Below are positions 34,405-47,130 of a stretch of 64,000 bases of DNA, piece after piece. A program made the translations under genes and the position numbers. The stretch comes from Schistocephalus solidus (Eukaryota; Platyhelminthes; Cestoda; Diphyllobothriidea; Diphyllobothriidae), in the NCBI GenBank assembly GCA_017591395.1, contig WEDG01003255.1:1-64000 (forward strand). Direction: 5' to 3'. Below the pieces are notes generated by a model that was not told where the DNA came from, made no database searches, and worked only from the letters and a program-made list of their open reading frames with translations. The stretch's first letter is position 1, and every line of letters begins with the position of its first letter.

Positions 34405-34735
34405 AAAGAAAGAAGGGAATGGTCATTTCGGGCTTATTAGAGGTCTTCAGCCAGCCATACCTAACATCAGGTTCTTGCAATCCCGGTGACTAGAGCTCGC
34501 AACATGTTGGTTAGGAGTTCAACGCCTTACCCACTGAACCATGGACTCGTTGTCCTGTCAATTTCGAACAGGTATATTAAAATGCCAAAAGAGTGCGTTA
34601 CGAAACATACTCGCTATGTATTGAAGTTCACTCTCCAACCCTGTCACGATAAAGGAGGCGGGAGTGTCTATTTCTGGCTTATTACCCTCAGGGATTTGGT
34701 AGGGCTGGCTGACGATGGTTGAATCTCTTAAGTAA
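34405..34735 (-). mobile_element. tRNA-derived SINE, copy 4, plus an inverted partial copy
   Basis: On the minus strand 34,405-34,560 gives ACGAGTCCATGGTTCAGTGG, GTAAGGCGTTGAAC (A-box region), then GGGATTGCAAGAACC (a changed B box). GTTAGGTATGGCTGGCTGAA and the GCCCGAAATGACCATT body follow. Bases 34,664-34,735 contain a short minus-strand piece (ATTTCTGGCTTATTA) followed by a plus-strand piece (GGGCTGGCTGACGATGGTTG). Confidence 0.6.
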
Positions 34736-37689
34736 GTTGGAAGTTATGGTACCACAACTGCAAAGCATCTGCCTGTTTTAAAAAGAAAACGTTATTCCTT
34801 ATCGCTCTTTTTAAGTTGATGTATGAAAGTTATAAAATGCAACTATCCCGTACGTTTTCATTGTGGATGCATGCACTTAGTACCAACACTCACCAAATGT
34901 TGACTCTTAACAAGCAAAATTTAGTGGCGGTTAAAGGAAAAATAAAGAAGCCTTCAGCATATTCACCAACTAATACATTCAAAGTGGAATTTTGCCGGCG
35001 AACTGAGTTAACTCTTATCCACCTGGGTTAACTTCCATCGGAAGAAGTAGCTATATATGACCTACATTATCCCCTAGTTATTTTTACCGTCTGAATATAG
35101 ATAATTACAACACTATCAAAGAATATCAAAACATTACTATCCTAAATGTTCGTGAAAGTATATATTTCTGTGGTTGTGAATTTGACAGCATGCATGAATT
35201 CCGATTGTATTTCCTGTCGGCAACAATATTTTATTTTGACGACTGGACTTGGATTTGAATCTGCGCATGCTCAAAACTCTTTTATAGAGTTTGCATATGT
35301 TTTTTGAGCCAAACATTAATAAACTTCAAGAAATACAAGAAATAATAGAATATACGTGGAGAATGTGGTTGCATCGCCGACAGGATCAAAACATTAACGT
35401 ATATTAGCTTAAACGAATAGGGAATTAAACACCTGAGATTAGATTGTAGATTTTTTCCTAATACAAATAATAATTTTTAACCTGTTAGATTTAAAAAGAT
35501 ACTCTTTTCAGCAAAACGTCTTTAAGAAGTAATTTTTCTATAGGTGATTTTTAAGAAAGAACTGAAAGAAAGAACTGAGATTAGGACCCGAACTCTTTAG
35601 TCAATGAGCTTTATGACCAAAAACAGGTTCGAACTATAAGTTCTGCAAACCTGAGGTTAAAAATGACTAAATGACTATGGTCGATATGTCAGAAATAGCC
35701 ATCGCATTCTGTATTGTTTTTGCATATGCTAGTAGTTGCCATGCGAATGCCTGCGAGTGCTAGAGACTGGACTCCAAGGCACAACGGAAGAACGCGTTCG
35801 ATAATCTGATCGGTGAATATTCTCGAAAGAGACTAGTAATCTGGGAAACATTATAATTCACCTGGATACAACCATTAAAATGCTATGGAAACCCCTTCCT
35901 CAATTTCCTTCGGTTGACCTGGAACTGTAGAATAGTAGACTTTCGCATCAGGTTAGGAATGTAATCTGGTCTTCCGTTCTTCGTCTTAATCCTCAATAGA
36001 CTTCTCTTCAATGGAAACGAGATTTGATGCTTAAAGACGCTGTAGGTATTCGCGAGTCCACTATGCGTCCCGTGTGATCTATTTCCTATAAATAAAGCCA
36101 GTATCTCTGTGGAAATTTAAGTTTATTCAAGGAGGAAAGAGAGGCGTCGGTGTTAGAGTTGCATCATTATAGCCTTTGTTAAAAATTAAACGCAGATCTA
36201 AATTGACATGCTTGAGGCTCTTTCCTTTCTTCGAATTTAAAATATTTGCGTACAATTTCATGTGTTCACTCTCAAGGCAGACTTATAATTTTCTTGACAA
36301 AAAAACGAAGATTTGTTATAGGCAATTTCAAAGAAATCTCATCGGTTTAAGGACGCAGTGATAGAGAGAATAAGCTCTGTCCCCTAAGATTTAAGCTTCG
36401 ATATCCAGCAACTCACTGGAGCTGATTAATAGTAGCCTTGCAAACGCCTCGTGCAATTGCTACTCCAAAATAACGATAGACTTCATGTCTGCTAAGAGTA
36501 AATCAATTACCCTGCCCTCAGTAGCAGAACGTAACGCATGCCAAAGTATATCTTCGGAGTTTATTCTGTCATTCTGCTCTCAAACGTTCTGAAGGTCATA
36601 CAGCCAACGCACCTATTGTCGAGAAGGAAAACGTCCTCATGTAAGCAGGCTTGAGCGTCTTCGAGAAGTGTGTGCGGAACTCCACCTCCGAGCAGTCTTT
36701 TTTCAGTCACTCTTACGACCTTAAGTGAAGGTCGGTGGGTAGCGGAGCACGCGCGAGCTTCTGTGCAGAGCTACGACCGCTACGACGACGCGTTTAACAA
36801 TATACGTATGGGTTGACACGTAGAAAATGCAGGAGTATCGGTTTTCAACTCACACACTATCACCATGAAAATGATAGTGTTCATTATTTTCAGCTGCTGA
36901 GAATGGCCCAGTTGCTACAGCCTCACTTGCACCAACGATCTTGCCATATTTAATGATTTCGGTGGGTTGTCGCAATAAAAAAAAATCCTGCTAGAAGTTT
37001 TTTTGTAATAAGAGAAGCCTTAGTGGTCGTAGTTCGCAGGACATCCAATCGGGCGTTGGACCCAGGGTTTATTATTGTGGCGTTTCTGGTTGATACGCCA
37101 GAAAACCACCAGAGGCAACAATCGAGGGAGATTGGAAGGTGCAGCGGGTGTCCGTTCTACACGATGCGGTTGGTATTACGACATCGATTCGACAAACATG
37201 GCAAATAAATTAGACGAAACATCCATCCGCCTAAAAACGCATTGGTTATGAATGTTTCTAAACCTGAAATCTGACCTCTCGCAGCCTTTAGACTTTGAAT
37301 TGACCAAAGGTATTAGGCAATCATCAATTGCTTTGCTATGAGACCGAAAAATTCATTTTAAGCGTCTGTTGCGTGTAAAATCCAGGAAATAATTCACAGC
37401 AATGGAACTATTAACATGAAGGCGGATGGCGGAATACGCACAAGCAGTGAAAAAGGGTAATTTAACTCCTGAAAGACGTCCCGTTTGACACCCCCATGGC
37501 ACCCCATCAAGTTGGACAAGGACAAAATCTCACAAACCACAACCATCCTATCGAGCCTATCAGTGTCAAAACCGTGTCTGCGAGATAAAAAAACGAGTTT
37601 TATACTTTTAAATTTGTCTTAAAGTACGCGAAGTATAAAATCACTTGAATATCGGCCCAACTAAGTGGACCTATAAATTTAATCAATAA

Positions 37690-38276
<587 letters not shown>

Positions 38277-38559
38277 CAGTAAATGCCCTATCTCATTAAA
38301 TCTCATGGATTTCACAGGAAAGGTCCTCTTAAGCGAACTCAGTTCATGCTGCATTTCCTAAAAGTTTAAAGCCCTAAAGAAACGATGGTTCTTAAAAGAA
38401 GGCATTGATATTTTTGCAACTTAATATTTACTAACATAAAAACAATTACTTTTCACTAATAACCTGAATTTAAGATAATGGCTTTGTTACAAATCAACAA
38501 AATACGGTTAATTATAAAGGTGCATAAGGAACTGAGTCGCATAAAAACGGGAAAATAAT

Positions 38560-39245
38560 GTAGAATAGTAACAAATGCACAAGATGAGTACTTAGTAAAC
38601 TGTCCGTTTGCCTTTATGACGACATAAAGTCTATCAGACATGGAGGTAGCCAGGTTGTCTATAGTAGTTTGTTCAATTTGAATATGCAGCATGAAATCAA
38701 GTTTTTCTTGCATCGAAAAACTTCTATTTGCCTTACGCCAAATTCTTTTTATAATTGTAAAATGATTTTTGATTGGATTCAGATCTGGACTGTTTGCAAG
38801 AATAAAAATGGATTGTAGGCCGTACGCAGAGAGACGGACTGTTGTCTAAAAAGTTAGATTATCGTTCTAAACCTTATAAAATACACTTCTTTAGAGCGAT
38901 GAACTAGAACATTTTCCTGCAAAATTATCGTGTCCAATCTGCGTTGATGAATGCTGTTACAGCCGAAGGCATCCTTTATAATGTCGAGGAACACTTTGCT
39001 ATTAACAGTCTCCGATTTCGACAGCCAGATCGGTTGCTCTCCAAATTTGATGGCCACCCAAACCATCAGATATCAACAGTTCTTGAAAGATGTTGTCAAT
39101 AATGTGCTCCCGATGGAATTTTTTTTCGCACATATGACCATGTGGGTCGACTTCGCAGGCTTATCTTAAAATAAAACCTCGTCGCAGAACTAAATGCTCT
39201 TCCAGGGTGGGGGCCTGTAATCAATGTACTTGTTTTCAACAATTC
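38560..39245 (-). pseudogene. Tc1/mariner-family transposase, dead
   Basis: On the minus strand the catalytic half of a Tc1-type transposase is recognisable. FCDEVLF (first Asp kept, ~39,168-39,189) is followed by MVWVAIKFGEQPIWL and ETVNSKVFLDIIKDAFG. The second catalytic block reads LQENVLVH where QDNAPxH is usual (Asp to Glu). Near 38,775 DLNPIKN replaces the usual DLNPIEN, so the third catalytic residue is Lys. The end reads SMSDRLYVVIKANGQFTKY. Several stops and frame changes are present. No N-terminal DNA-binding domain or terminal inverted repeats were found. Confidence 0.8.
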
Positions 39246-40377
39246 GGTAACGCAGAGTAACGCGTACGTCCACTCGCAATGCATACCACAATTGAGTTTA
39301 GTACGGTACTGTTTACAAATAAAATAATGAAAAACAAACCAGATACAAACCTCAATGTTAGATAACCTTAGTCAGAACAAAGGAGCCGGCCAAATAAAAT
39401 GCCCAACTCTAGTCGACAAAATACGACTCACGTTTGCTAGCGTCCGTCACATTCGTGTGCAAGAGCAATGCAATAATACGGATGATTCGGCGTTTCAAGA
39501 TTAAAGTCGATGGGAATAAACAAAGAAGTTCAGTTCAAGTGGGCAGGGAAAACAAAGAAGGTAGGGGACAAGGTGCAAGGAAGTCAGGTAGAATTTGACA
39601 GGAGATAGACGTGGATAATTTTCAAACTTGCTCGACAGAAGATAACAGTGCTTCTTAGCAAGTTAAAAGCGTTCTCCAATAAGTTTTCTACTTAAAACCG
39701 GCTTGACTGTGACATTTTCTTGGTGCAGCTCAAATTCCTGCATCCTTTCCCTGATTATCTTAATAGAGGACATCGGCAGATGTTCCCTGCAAATTGATTC
39801 AATGGGCATATGATGATACCCTTTAGTTTACAACGAATAAAATCATTGTCCTGCTTTCTTGTGGACCCTGCTTACGTCAGGGCACGGTTCGATCATTAAT
39901 AATCCGCCACAGAGCGACGTTACTTATATCGAAAATACTAGCTGACGACTCACACGACACTCCTTCTGCTGCAAGATTCCGTATTCGTACATAGTTAACG
40001 GCAAAAAGGTAATGTCTGGATATCTTTCTCGTACGGTGTGGCAGAGGAACACGTTGTCATGTCATGGCTTTTCGTATATTTGCTTGTTTACAGTCAATTT
40101 ATCGGTTTAATAAAACAAAGTTTACTCACAAATGTTTATTACGGAGTTTTTTGGCACAAGATATCACAAATATGCAAAACCGAATTTTCAAAACTAAATC
40201 GGCCATTTTTTCCCGAAGAGGATGCGATTTATCATATCTGCATTTACCTGATTAACTTGAATGCAAGGTCAAATTTTCCGTTAAATAAAAGAATAAATTT
40301 AAAATTTTCTAGCATATATAAATATTTGTATACATTACAACGCACATAGTAGTTGTAGAAGTAGCTGAGTAGACATA
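39246..40377. other. Unassigned DNA containing a ~75-bp repeat also found at the left-arm edge
   Basis: Bases 39,508-39,590 (GATGGGAATAAACAAAGAAG, then TTCAAGTGGGCAGGGAAAAC and GGGGACAAGG) recur at 42,107-42,180 in the same orientation. The rest shows no feature. A plus-strand frame at 40,038-40,349 runs into the TAG array and lacks a motif. Confidence 0.55.
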
Positions 40378-40408
40378 GAAGTAAAAGTAGTAGTAGTAGT
40401 AGTAGTAA

Positions 40409-40446
<38 letters not shown>

Positions 40447-40919
40447 CTAGTAGTAGTAGTAGTAGAAGTAGTAGTAGTAGTACTAATAGTAGACGAAGTA
40501 GTAGAAGTTGTAGTAGTAGAAGAAGTAGTAGTGGTAGTAGTAGTTGTGGTAGACGTTGTAGTAGATGTAGAAGCAATACAAGTAGTAGTAGTAGTAGTAG
40601 TCGAAGTAGTTTTTTAAGTATTAGTAGTAGAAGTAGTAGTATTAGTAGACGTAGTAGTAGTAGAAGTAGTAGTAGAAGTAGTAGTAGTAGTAGTAGTAGT
40701 AATAGACGTAGAAGTTGTAGAAGTAGTAGTAGAAGAAGAAGTAGTAATAGCAGAAGTATTAGAAGTGGTAATAGGAGTTGTAGTAGTAGCTGAGAAGACA
40801 TAGTAGTAATAGTTGTAGTAGTAGAAGTAGTAGTAGAATAAGTAATAGTAGAAGTTTAAGTAGAAGTAGAAGAAGTAGAAGAAACAGATGTTGTAGTAGT
40901 ACAATAAGTATAAGAAGAC

Positions 40920-40971
<52 letters not shown>

Positions 40972-41716
40972 CATTAGTAGAAGTAGTTGTTGAAGTAGTA
41001 ATAGCAGTAGAATTATTATTAGAAATATAAGTAGTAATAGAAGTGTTAGAAGAAGAAGTAGTAATAGTAGAAGTAGACGTAAAAGTACAAGTTTTATTAG
41101 TAGAAGAAGTAGTAGTAGTAGTATAAGTAGAAGTAGTAGAAGTAGTATTATTAATATTAGTAGTAGTAGAAGTAGTAGTAGTAGTAGTAGTAGAAGTAGT
41201 AGTAGTCGTAGAAGTAGTAGTAGTAGTAGTAGAAGAAGTACAAGAAGTAATACTAGTATTAGTAGTATAAGTAATAGAAGAATATTTAAAAGTATTAGTG
41301 GTAGTATTAGTAGTAGTATTAGTAGTGGAAGACGAAGTAGAATTAGTAGTAGTATTAGAAGAAGTAGTAGTAGAAGAAGTAGTATAAGGAGTAGTATTAG
41401 GAGTATTAGAAGTAGAAGTAGTAGTTGTAATAGTGGTAGTAATAGTAGTATTACTAGTAGTAGTAGTTAGTGGTAGTTTTGACAGTAGTTGTAGTTGACG
41501 AATTAGTAATAGTTGTAGTGGTAGTAGTAGAGAAGAAGTAGTAAAAGTAGTAGAATAAGTTGTAGTAGAAGTAGTAGTTGTAGTAGTAGTCGTTGCAGTA
41601 GTAGTAGACGAAGTAGCAGTTGTAGTGTTATTAGTAGTAGTATTAGAATGAGTAGTTGTAGTAGTGTTGGTAGCATTAGTAGTAGTTTTATAAGTAATAG
41701 AATAATATTTAGAAGT
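40378..41716 (+). repeat. Degenerate (TAG)n array, about 1.3 kb
   Basis: Almost all bases fit TAG/AGT/GTA with recurrent A insertions giving GAAGTAG, plus ATT, ACG and TTG variants. The plus strand is almost without C. Long leucine-only open frames on the minus strand result from the array and are not genes. Confidence 0.9.
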
Positions 41717-41727
41717 AGAAGTTGGAA

Positions 41728-41830
41728 GGTGGGGATTAGGGTTACGTTAAGCGTTAGGGTTAGGGTTGAGGTAGGGTAAGTACCTTGTCTTAATGTTTGG
41801 GATTAGTACCCTGATTAAGTTACACGGGAG
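41728..41830 (+). repeat. Degenerate telomere-like (TTAGGG) tract
   Basis: GATTAGGGTTACG, GCGTTAGGGTTAGGGTTGAG and GGTAGGGTAAG follow each other between the TAG array and the inverted-repeat arm. Only two perfect adjacent TTAGGG units are present, so this is interstitial rather than a telomere. Confidence 0.6.
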
Positions 41831-42169
41831 AAGTTTAGATCAAATTCAGAGCTTTTGTGGTCTTGAGCTATACTCGATCAATTATTTTGCATCCAAGAAT
41901 GCGTTCCATTGAACCCATGGATGCTCCCTTTTCCTAAATGGAGTAACTATATCCCGCCCTAAATTTTGACTTAAAACTCCAGAGCATTACTTCTTTGCGT
42001 ATCGATGATACTTTTTATTCTGTCAATATAACACAAATCATAGTGAAATACTATAGGCTTATTGAGGCGATTCAGTTCACTATTCTTTCTAAATTACAGA
42101 AAGTTTGATGGGAAAAAAACAAAGAAGTTGATTTCAAGTGGGCAGGGAAAACAAAGAAGGCAGTGGACA
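41831..42169. other. Short unassigned stretch before the left arm
   Basis: Ends with the second copy of the ~75-bp repeat of 39,508-39,590 (here 42,107-42,180). The phrase AATACTATAGGCTTATTGAG (42,051-42,068) recurs inside both arms (~44,575 and ~58,090). Confidence 0.5.
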
Positions 42170-42309
42170 AGGCGTAAGAGTCATGATGAGGTATGAGTTA
42201 AGGTTTTCATAATGTTAACTTCAGGGTATAGGATAGGGCTTGGGGTTAATATTAAGGATACAGCCTATTTTTATGGTAGGGTTGATGTTAGCATAATCCA
42301 TTACAACTT

Positions 42310-42605
42310 TTGACCGAGCCTGACCGTGGCGCAGCTTCCGATGTATTTAATGACCTCGTCTGCGCATACCACGCACACGACCTGCCGGCCCAAACACAAG
42401 CGTTAGGATTTCACACAACAGGGGTTTGAACGTCTCACATCTCACATGTGTGAGAGTGCCAGAGGTCACGTTAAGAAGGAGCAAGTGCAACCTGGCTCTC
42501 AGTCCATCAGTCAGCCCTGCCGCACAGACACACATTTCACTGACTGCGAGGTCGGAGTGTAATTGTCAGTTGATAACCTTCCAGGCCACGGCGCTTAGCG
42601 CACCA
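42310..42605 (+). repeat. Dispersed repeat family B, left-arm copy
   Basis: Aligns with 20,595-20,905: ATTTCACACAACAGGGG, CATCTCACATGTGTGAGAG, AAGAAGGAGCAAGTGCAACC. The right-arm partner is 60,070-60,375. Confidence 0.8.
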
Positions 42606-42617
42606 CCAGAATAGGTA

Positions 42618-42760
42618 CCCCACGTAAGACAGGCGGCCTTGCGCTAAATTCCCGGGCGGTAATAATTCCCCTGTCCTTACCCAAGGATAGGTCTGACCCT
42701 AACGCTACCCTTAACCTTAAGCTTAACCTCTATATTAAACCTATCCACAGCCTAACTTGA
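42618..42760. repeat. Telomere-like tract with boundary box (left arm, outer)
   Basis: The box, on the minus strand GAATTTAGCGCAAGGCCGCC then TGTCTTACGTGG, lies at 42,618-42,652. A CCCTAACGCTACCCTTAACC run follows at 42,703-42,740. The right-arm partner is 59,935-60,065. Confidence 0.6.
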
Positions 42761-43079
42761 AATTAAGTACAAGATCACCTATAATAATTGGGAGTAATTT
42801 TCCTGTTCCCTACCGAAATACCTTCTTCGGTTGGCCCTCCTTCCCGCACATATCATTCTTAAAAATCGGTTGGTCCATCAGTGGTTCGTGCATCGTTGCC
42901 GAGGTTGTTCACCTTCATTGAATGTGGGATGAGAAGATACGTTTGAGACTTAATTTCTGCATGCGCGCGCATGCGATCGAAAGACCAAAGCAATGCTTAT
43001 GCTTGCTTGGACAAGGCGGGAAAATTCAGGGCTTCTGACGATGCTCGTTCGAACATCCTGCCCCCTAAACAGGTCACGA

Positions 43080-43285
43080 GAAAAGGATCCGCCCGTAGTA
43101 TAGGTGACTTAGAGTCGAATTTTAGGGATATTTGGGTTAGTTTTAAGGTAAGAGTTATGGCTTAGGCTAGAGGTAGGGATCATACTAGGGCCCCGATGTA
43201 GGTTAATGTTCGAGCTAATTTTAGGGCAAGGAAAGAGGAATATGTTCCCTTGCCGTACTTATGTGCAGGGCCACCTTTATGACAT
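43080..43285. repeat. Telomere-like tract with boundary box (left arm)
   Basis: GGTTAGTTTTAAGGTAAGAG, GGTAGGGATCATACTAGGG and similar G-rich fragments precede the box TGTGCAGGGCCACCTTTATG at ~43,263. The partner is 59,400-59,605. Confidence 0.55.
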
Positions 43286-43691
43286 TGTTCGGGGCGTTCC
43301 TTTTCCCATGTCCTGTCGAGTCATACCCATTTCCCTATAAGATTTGCGCTGGCTGAACATTTGTCCAACACTGACTGGGATGAAAGGTTGCAAAGGTTGG
43401 AATCGTGTCCGCGATGTTGAGTGCTGTTTGCTGAGTCCCACTTGCGTTTGCGCAGACGTGGTGTCGTCCACAAATCCAAAGACAGATTTCGCTCTAGCTA
43501 AAATACTGCGCAACGCACCGACGACACCGTAAATAACTAGGCGGAATAAAAATAAAACAGAAGTCGAAATTATTGTACACATCGTTGTAAACAAAGCAAC
43601 ACTCAACTGAAACACGAGTGGACACGGGGGACACCAAGTGCCAACAGCACATGACCTAGGGTTGTATGGTAGACCATACTGTCGATACATC

Positions 43692-44080
43692 GGTTTGACC
43701 GTCAAAATCTAATGATATCCAATGTATGCGCCACAGAAGTGTGGCTGCAGGGGCGGTGACTTGCGCGAAAATTAGTTTAAAGTATAGTTGACTTGCACAG
43801 CATCTGTCGCAATCCCTTACCCAACTGTTCCTGGTGTCAAGATATAGTAAAGAAGACCGGAGGCGGGGTCGGGCGCAAATAAAGCATCTCCAACGGAGTG
43901 GGAGAGTGGGGTGCGGCATAGGCCTGCACCAGCGCATGCCTATGATGGAAACGCACACCCCCATGCTCGACATTTGGTATGGGACCGCATCGCAGAATAA
44001 TAACGCCTGCCAGACCCTGATTTGGCCCCGTATTGATCCAGCCCATGTACCACGCAGCCCGTGTAGGGGGTACAAACAGT
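43692..44080 (+). repeat. Dispersed repeat family A, left-arm copy 1
   Basis: Starts at GTTTGACCGTCAAAATC, continues through GGTGACTTGCGCG and GGTGTCAAGATATAG. It ends at GGCCCCGTATTGATCCAGCC and CCCGTGTAGGGGGTAC. It is in tandem with the next copy across a CA-rich microsatellite (44,084-44,100). Confidence 0.8.
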
Positions 44081-44083
44081 CTC

Positions 44084-44500
44084 ACAAACACACACACACG
44101 TCAGTTCGACCGTCGGAGTCCGACGATTTCCACAGTAGGCCCCACAGAAGGATGGTACAGGGACGGTGAGTTGTGAGCAGATTAGTTTTAAGTAAGAGTA
44201 GACTAGCACTGCATCTACCAGATTCTCTCAACCATAACCCGCTTGTGCTCGGTGTCATGACATATCCAAGAAGACGGGAGGCAAAGTCGGGCGCAGATGA
44301 AACATCTCCATGGATTGGGAGCGTGGGGTGCGCAATGAGGCTGAACCTTCCTCTCCCCATGTTGGGCATGCCCGTCCCCGCATGTTAGGCATTTGTAATA
44401 GGACCGCATTCAAGAATAATAACGATAGTCGCATCCTGATATGGTCCCCGTGTTGGTCCAACGCATCAGCCACGCGGCCCGTTTAGGGAGCACTGGCGAC
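44084..44500 (+). repeat. Dispersed repeat family A, left-arm copy 2, with CA head
   Basis: ACACACACACG leads into GTTCGACCGTCGGAGTCCGA. The body includes GGTGTCATGACATATCC and ends GGTCCAACGCATCAGCCACG and GCCCGTTTAGGGAGC. The right-arm partner (58,180-58,600) has a longer CA/TG run. Confidence 0.8.
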
Positions 44501-45473
44501 ACAGGTATTCGTTGAAAGCCCCGAAACGTGTTTTGTCGACATTCTGCAGCTGAATAGCGCAAGAGATAGTTAAATACTATAGGCTTATTGAGGTGATACA
44601 GCGGACGCTGTTACAGGATCCAACATTTGATGCGCCTCATACGAAGCCCAAGGCTGAACATCACCACCCGACCTCGGTTTTGGATCGATAGCGTTATCCT
44701 ACCCTCGTCAAAAAAGAGGATTTGGGGTATCGGCAACTGTCTGTACTCCAGCGCCTGGTGCTTCCTCCTCTTGGGCACACGACCATTGAAAATAGTTTTT
44801 CTAAGGAAATGTTTTTCGAATGCCTGACAACATCTTTGCAGAAAATCTTATCCTCCGGCTCAGATAATTTAGATATCTGCAAACGCGCTTGACGCGTGTG
44901 CCCGCTACAGTTCCTTCCGTACTCTGGGAGGAATATGCTAATGAATCGCTTATCAAGTCGGAACAAACGAAACCTTACCCGAGAGGAGGGCATGCCTTCG
45001 ACTTTCTATATATTGGTGCTTAAATGGACTTTAAGTCACGAATATATACAAACAAAGCTCTAGCATACCAGGATTGTGGCGGCTGCATTTGCCTATCTTA
45101 GCAGGACCTAGAAATCTTTAGGCCCCCACGTGGGTCTCAACACAGGCATACCCAGCGTAACCGTGTTACGTTTATAGCTGTTACCCTGCAAACGCCCTAA
45201 GAATTAGGTTGGCTCTTATACAAAATAGGTCCCACAATACCCCTCGCTTGAGCCAAATTCCAGGGCGTATAGGATAGATGCGAAGGTGAGGATATGGGAC
45301 CAGGTACGCTTCCTGGAATTGAGCATAATGAGGTAATTTGAGCCTGAATTACCCCAATAACTCCGCATTTTACGTTTGTCGTTTTCTACGTCGTGGCTAG
45401 CGATCAAAAGACCTTCTGGAAGAAGAAGGTACATTTAAGGCAAATATTCAAATAGTGCAAACTAACCCTCAAT

Positions 45474-46063
45474 GTGCTCTCTATCCGAGGCAAAATTGCG
45501 TCCCTCAATAGCAAATGGGTGAAGTTTTTCGATTCAAAGTTATTTTGAGGACAGCAGTGTCAATTTGAACTGATTCATGGTTGAGTTGTTGATACATGCG
45601 CATGAGACTGATTCTACCGAGCTGGTTTTAGCTTCACACAGAGTGCTGAAGACGGGCAGCTGATGGACTTCACGTTGGAGTTACCAGTGGTCACATACTC
45701 CAGCCACTTTGACCATACTGCTCTATGCGTGAATTACTCTGGTGTGATTAAGCAGGGCAAGCCGAAGGTATACGAGGACGCCAACTCCAACGTCCACGGA
45801 AAGTAGGCATGACGGTTCGATGCTGAGGGAGACAGAATGTCTTTTCATTGAAGTTATCGCACTGTTGAAAGAAGCTCACGTCAGTGTATACATTCACCAA
45901 TTTACAGACACTCCACTTATTACGAACCAACAGATAAACAAACGAAGAGGACCGCAAGTCCAGGAAGTTTTCACTGGAATCCTGTTTATGCAGCGACTAG
46001 TATGCTAACTTATGGATGTACTTTTTAATAACTATTAGTGTCACGTGAAGTAATGCTGAATAA
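45474..46063. other. ~589-bp segment present only in the left arm
   Basis: The arms match up to AACTAACCCTCAAT (ending ~45,473) and again from CGAATTACGAAC (~46,064). The right arm joins these directly at ~57,187. No target-site duplication, terminal inverted repeat or coding motif is visible. It is either an insertion on the left or a deletion on the right. Confidence 0.75.
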
Positions 46064-46194
46064 CGAATTACGAACTGTCGTTCGGAACGTACCTCGTTCC
46101 TAAGCTTAGGAGTGTCTGTATTTGCAAAAGCAAAGAACCTGTAATTTGTCTAGCCACACGTCAACATTGCGTGCCCTTTTGTAAGCGACATTTT

Positions 46195-46350
46195 AACCGT
46201 CAATTCAGACGACGTCCACCGTATGCTCCAGAGGAAAGTGTCGCAAGGACGGTGACTGGTGCCTGGATTAGTTTTAAGCGATAGAAGCACACCACCTCTT
46301 GCCTAACCCGCCTGTGTCCGGTGTCAAGATAGCCACTGTGAGGCTGCTGA
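46195..46350 (+). repeat. Dispersed repeat family A, left-arm partial copy 3
   Basis: Contains GACGACGTCCACCGTATGCT, AGGACGGTGACTGG and GTGTCCGGTGTCAAGATAGC. The partner is 56,900-57,055. Confidence 0.7.
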
Positions 46351-46639
46351 CGCGAATCTAGTGTAAGCAGAGTAAGCAGAACGGAACGGTGGAGCTGCCT
46401 CGAATGGCCGCCAAACGGAGTTTATTTAAAATACATGCTTACTAACGGCTGTCCAGTAGGTGGATCTAGGATGATTTTGTGACGGAATGTCCTTCAGTTG
46501 GTTAGCTGTTTACGTTGCCACACTTCATTGCGCACCCTGCGGAAATCTTACATAACAGGGACAGGCTTACCTGTACTTGCAGGGGTGGTTGAAGAGAGAT
46601 AATTTGGGTTTATTCTGCTACGCTTTTTCCCATTACAGT

Positions 46640-47130
46640 ATGCACGGAATTACCACTATCACATAATCTTAGTTAAGCCTACTGCGTTCTATGGCATCAC
46701 ACATCCTCTGGCTTCTTTCATGGACGATTCCCTAGTCTGCTACGCCGCTTGCATGCCTAGTTTCAACCCTATATCAATATACTTCCAATCACCTTCGGTG
46801 GCATTACATTGCATCCATTCCTTTTGCATGGGTGGTTTCTTAGTCTGCTCTGCCACTTCCCTGATGATTACCAACAACATTTCAATATACTATCAGTCAC
46901 CTCATTTAACACCTACACGGGAATGCTGACATAACGGTGAAATATTTGTCCACAATTAACACTTGCGAAATACAACCATGAAGTGCGTTTACTTTGCGAT
47001 GTCATAAACCCCTTCCTTGTTAGTGTCATTGCCACCGTAGTGTTCGCTTCGTCAAGGAGCTTGCCTTCGATGGCATCCCATGTCAACCATTCCTCTTAAA
47101 TGGACGGTTCCTTAGTCTGCCTGGACCATA
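46640..47130 (+). repeat. Degenerate satellite motifs (left arm)
   Basis: The motif GGCAT.. followed by ATGGACGGTTCCTTAGTCTG-like bases starts at 46,693, 46,800 and 47,072. It resembles motifs at 29.1-30.0 kb. The partner is 56,115-56,605. Confidence 0.6.

Noticed and set aside
40244..40974. Leucine-only open frames of up to 185 residues.
   Set aside because: Translations of the degenerate (TAG)n array.
41736..41780. A true telomere end.
   Set aside because: Only two perfect adjacent TTAGGG units within degenerate sequence, and DNA continues on both sides.
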